Origin: an uncultured Bacilli bacterium
GTDB taxonomy: Bacteria; Bacillota_I; Bacilli_A; RF39; UBA660
DNA length: 64,000 nucleotides
Assembly: GCA_944359055.1 (NCBI GenBank)
Contig: CALVSO010000006.1
Location: 1-64,000 of the forward strand
Direction: 5' to 3'
In this document: positions 63,190 through 64,000 of the stretch, piece by piece
Layout of the letters: each line of letters opens with the position of its first letter
How positions within the stretch are numbered: position 1 is the first letter of the stretch
Notes under the pieces: model-generated
Seen by the model: the letters and a program-made list of their open reading frames with translations, nothing else
What the model was told of the DNA's origin: nothing
Databases searched by the model: none
Translations under genes and position numbers: made by a program

Positions 63190-64000
63190 ATGATTAAAGA
63201 AAAATTATCTTTAGTACCGCAAAAACCAGGGTGCTATTTAATGAAAAATAAAGATAATAATATTATTTATGTTGGTAAAGCTAAGAAATTAAAAAATAGA
63301 TTAAGTTCTTATTTTAGAGGGACTCACTTCGGTAAAACAGCTAAATTAGTAAGTGAAATAAAAGATTTTGATTATGTCGTTGTCAATAGTGAAATGGAAG
63401 CTTTAATTTTAGAAAACAATTTAATTAAACAATATAATCCTAAATATAATATATTATTACGTGATGATAAAAGTTATCCTTATATTGAATTAACTGATGA
63501 AAGAGTTCCTAGATTATCAATTGTAAGAACAATTAATAGAAAGAAAAATACTAATCATTTATATGGCCCTTATCCTAATGTTACTGCAGCTAGAAATACC
63601 GTTAATTTATTAAATAGAATTTATCCTTTAAGAAAATGCACTACTTATAACAAGAAACCTTGCTTATATTATCACATTAATCAATGTTTAGGTTATTGTA
63701 CAAATAATGTTGATGTCAATAAAATAAATGAAATGAAAAATGAAATAGTTAAATTTTTAAAGGGAGATCATAGTATTGTATCTAATAAAATTAAAGAAGA
63801 AATGTTAAAAGAAAGTGAATTAATGCATTATGAAAAAGCTAAAGAATTAAAAGAACTGTTAGATTATATTGAACTAGTTTTAACTAAACAACAAGTTGAA
63901 ATGGGTGACAACGTTGATCGAGATGTCTTTGGATATTATACTGAGAAAGGATATTTATCAATTGAAGTATTTTTTATAAGAGGATCTAAATTAATTGGGA
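63190..64000 (+). CDS. uvrC: Excinuclease ABC subunit C (3' end outside window)
   Basis: The first 270 residues of UvrC are visible: the GIY-YIG nuclease (PGCYLMKN, NIIYVGKAKKLKNRLSSYF), LILENNLIKQYNPKYNILLRDDKSYPYI, KPCLYYHINQCLGYC and the UVR segment. It makes the 3' incision in excision repair. ATG 63190 is 4 nt behind the radical-SAM stop with SD AGGAAGTGA, so the two genes are probably co-transcribed. The frame is still open at the window end. Confidence 0.97.
   Translation, partial: MIKEKLSLVPQKPGCYLMKNKDNNIIYVGKAKKLKNRLSSYFRGTHFGKTAKLVSEIKDFDYVVVNSEMEALILENNLIKQYNPKYNILLRDDKSYPYIELTDERVPRLSIVRTINRKKNTNHLYGPYPNVTAARNTVNLLNRIYPLRKCTTYNKKPCLYYHINQCLGYCTNNVDVNKINEMKNEIVKFLKGDHSIVSNKIKEEMLKESELMHYEKAKELKELLDYIELVLTKQQVEMGDNVDRDVFGYYTEKGYLSIEVFFIRGSKLIG

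Overview
The window comes from a very AT-rich, low-GC Gram-positive bacterium. It uses the standard bacterial code: tsaD, lepA and thyX end in TGA, and Trp is TGG throughout. Many genes belong to endospore formation: spoIIAA, a SigF-like sigma factor, spoVAC/AD/AE, ylbD, ylbE, yqfC, yqfD, spoIIID, a CtpB-type protease and a YdcC/GerS-like lipoprotein. Together with the gene orders lepA-spoIIID-hemW, era-yqzL-recO and hrcA-grpE-dnaK-dnaJ, this points to a spore-forming member of the Bacilli, probably an uncultured gut lineage near the Erysipelotrichales/RFN20-type groups. The family cannot be decided from the sequence alone.

Layout. 1-5 kb: tail of a repeat-rich membrane protein, cdaA-cdaR (c-di-AMP synthesis), a lipoprotein and tRNA-Glu. 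5-11 kb: CtpB-type protease, ECF sigma/anti-sigma pair, and the t6A operon tsaE-tsaB-rimI-tsaD ending in a CofE-like ligase. 11-16.7 kb: two hypothetical loci, uvrA and a Nudix hydrolase. 16.7-21.3 kb: a coiled-coil surface protein behind a SigH-like promoter, then spoIIAA-sigF-spoVAC-spoVAD-spoVAE, in which the anti-sigma kinase gene spoIIAB is missing. 21.8-26.5 kb: tRNA-Ser, an arylsulfotransferase with a thioredoxin-like lipoprotein, a W/Y-repeat protein, and ylbD-ylbE. 26.6-31.5 kb: yqfC-yqfD-vanZ-ybeY-era-yqzL-DUF1653-recO. 31.5-36.8 kb: a T-box leader, an HD hydrolase and valS, followed by a cargo gene (AlbA_2/HATPase/HTH) framed by two 246-bp copies of the valS 3' end. 36.8-49.8 kb: prepilins, a YfhO-like protein, lepA, spoIIID, hemW, thyX-tmk, GDPD, a large prepilin-type protein and an IS30-family element. 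49.8-56.2 kb: a CIRCE-controlled hrcA-grpE-dnaK-pepF-dnaJ operon. 56.2-64 kb: a Q-repeat membrane protein, PBP1A, rpoE, a D,D-carboxypeptidase, YigZ, a broken radical-SAM gene and the start of uvrC.

The observations most worth following up are these. (1) The spoIIA locus has lost the SpoIIAB kinase, and its SpoIIAA also has Cys where the phosphorylated Ser should be. (2) The valS-tail duplication brackets a regulator-like gene preceded by three perfect 12-bp repeats. (3) The arylsulfotransferase is paired with a CxxC lipoprotein. (4) GrpE carries a His/Cys-rich N-terminal tail. (5) Many genes share a compact TATAAT-N6-Shine-Dalgarno-ATG layout that implies 5' leaders of only about 10 nt.
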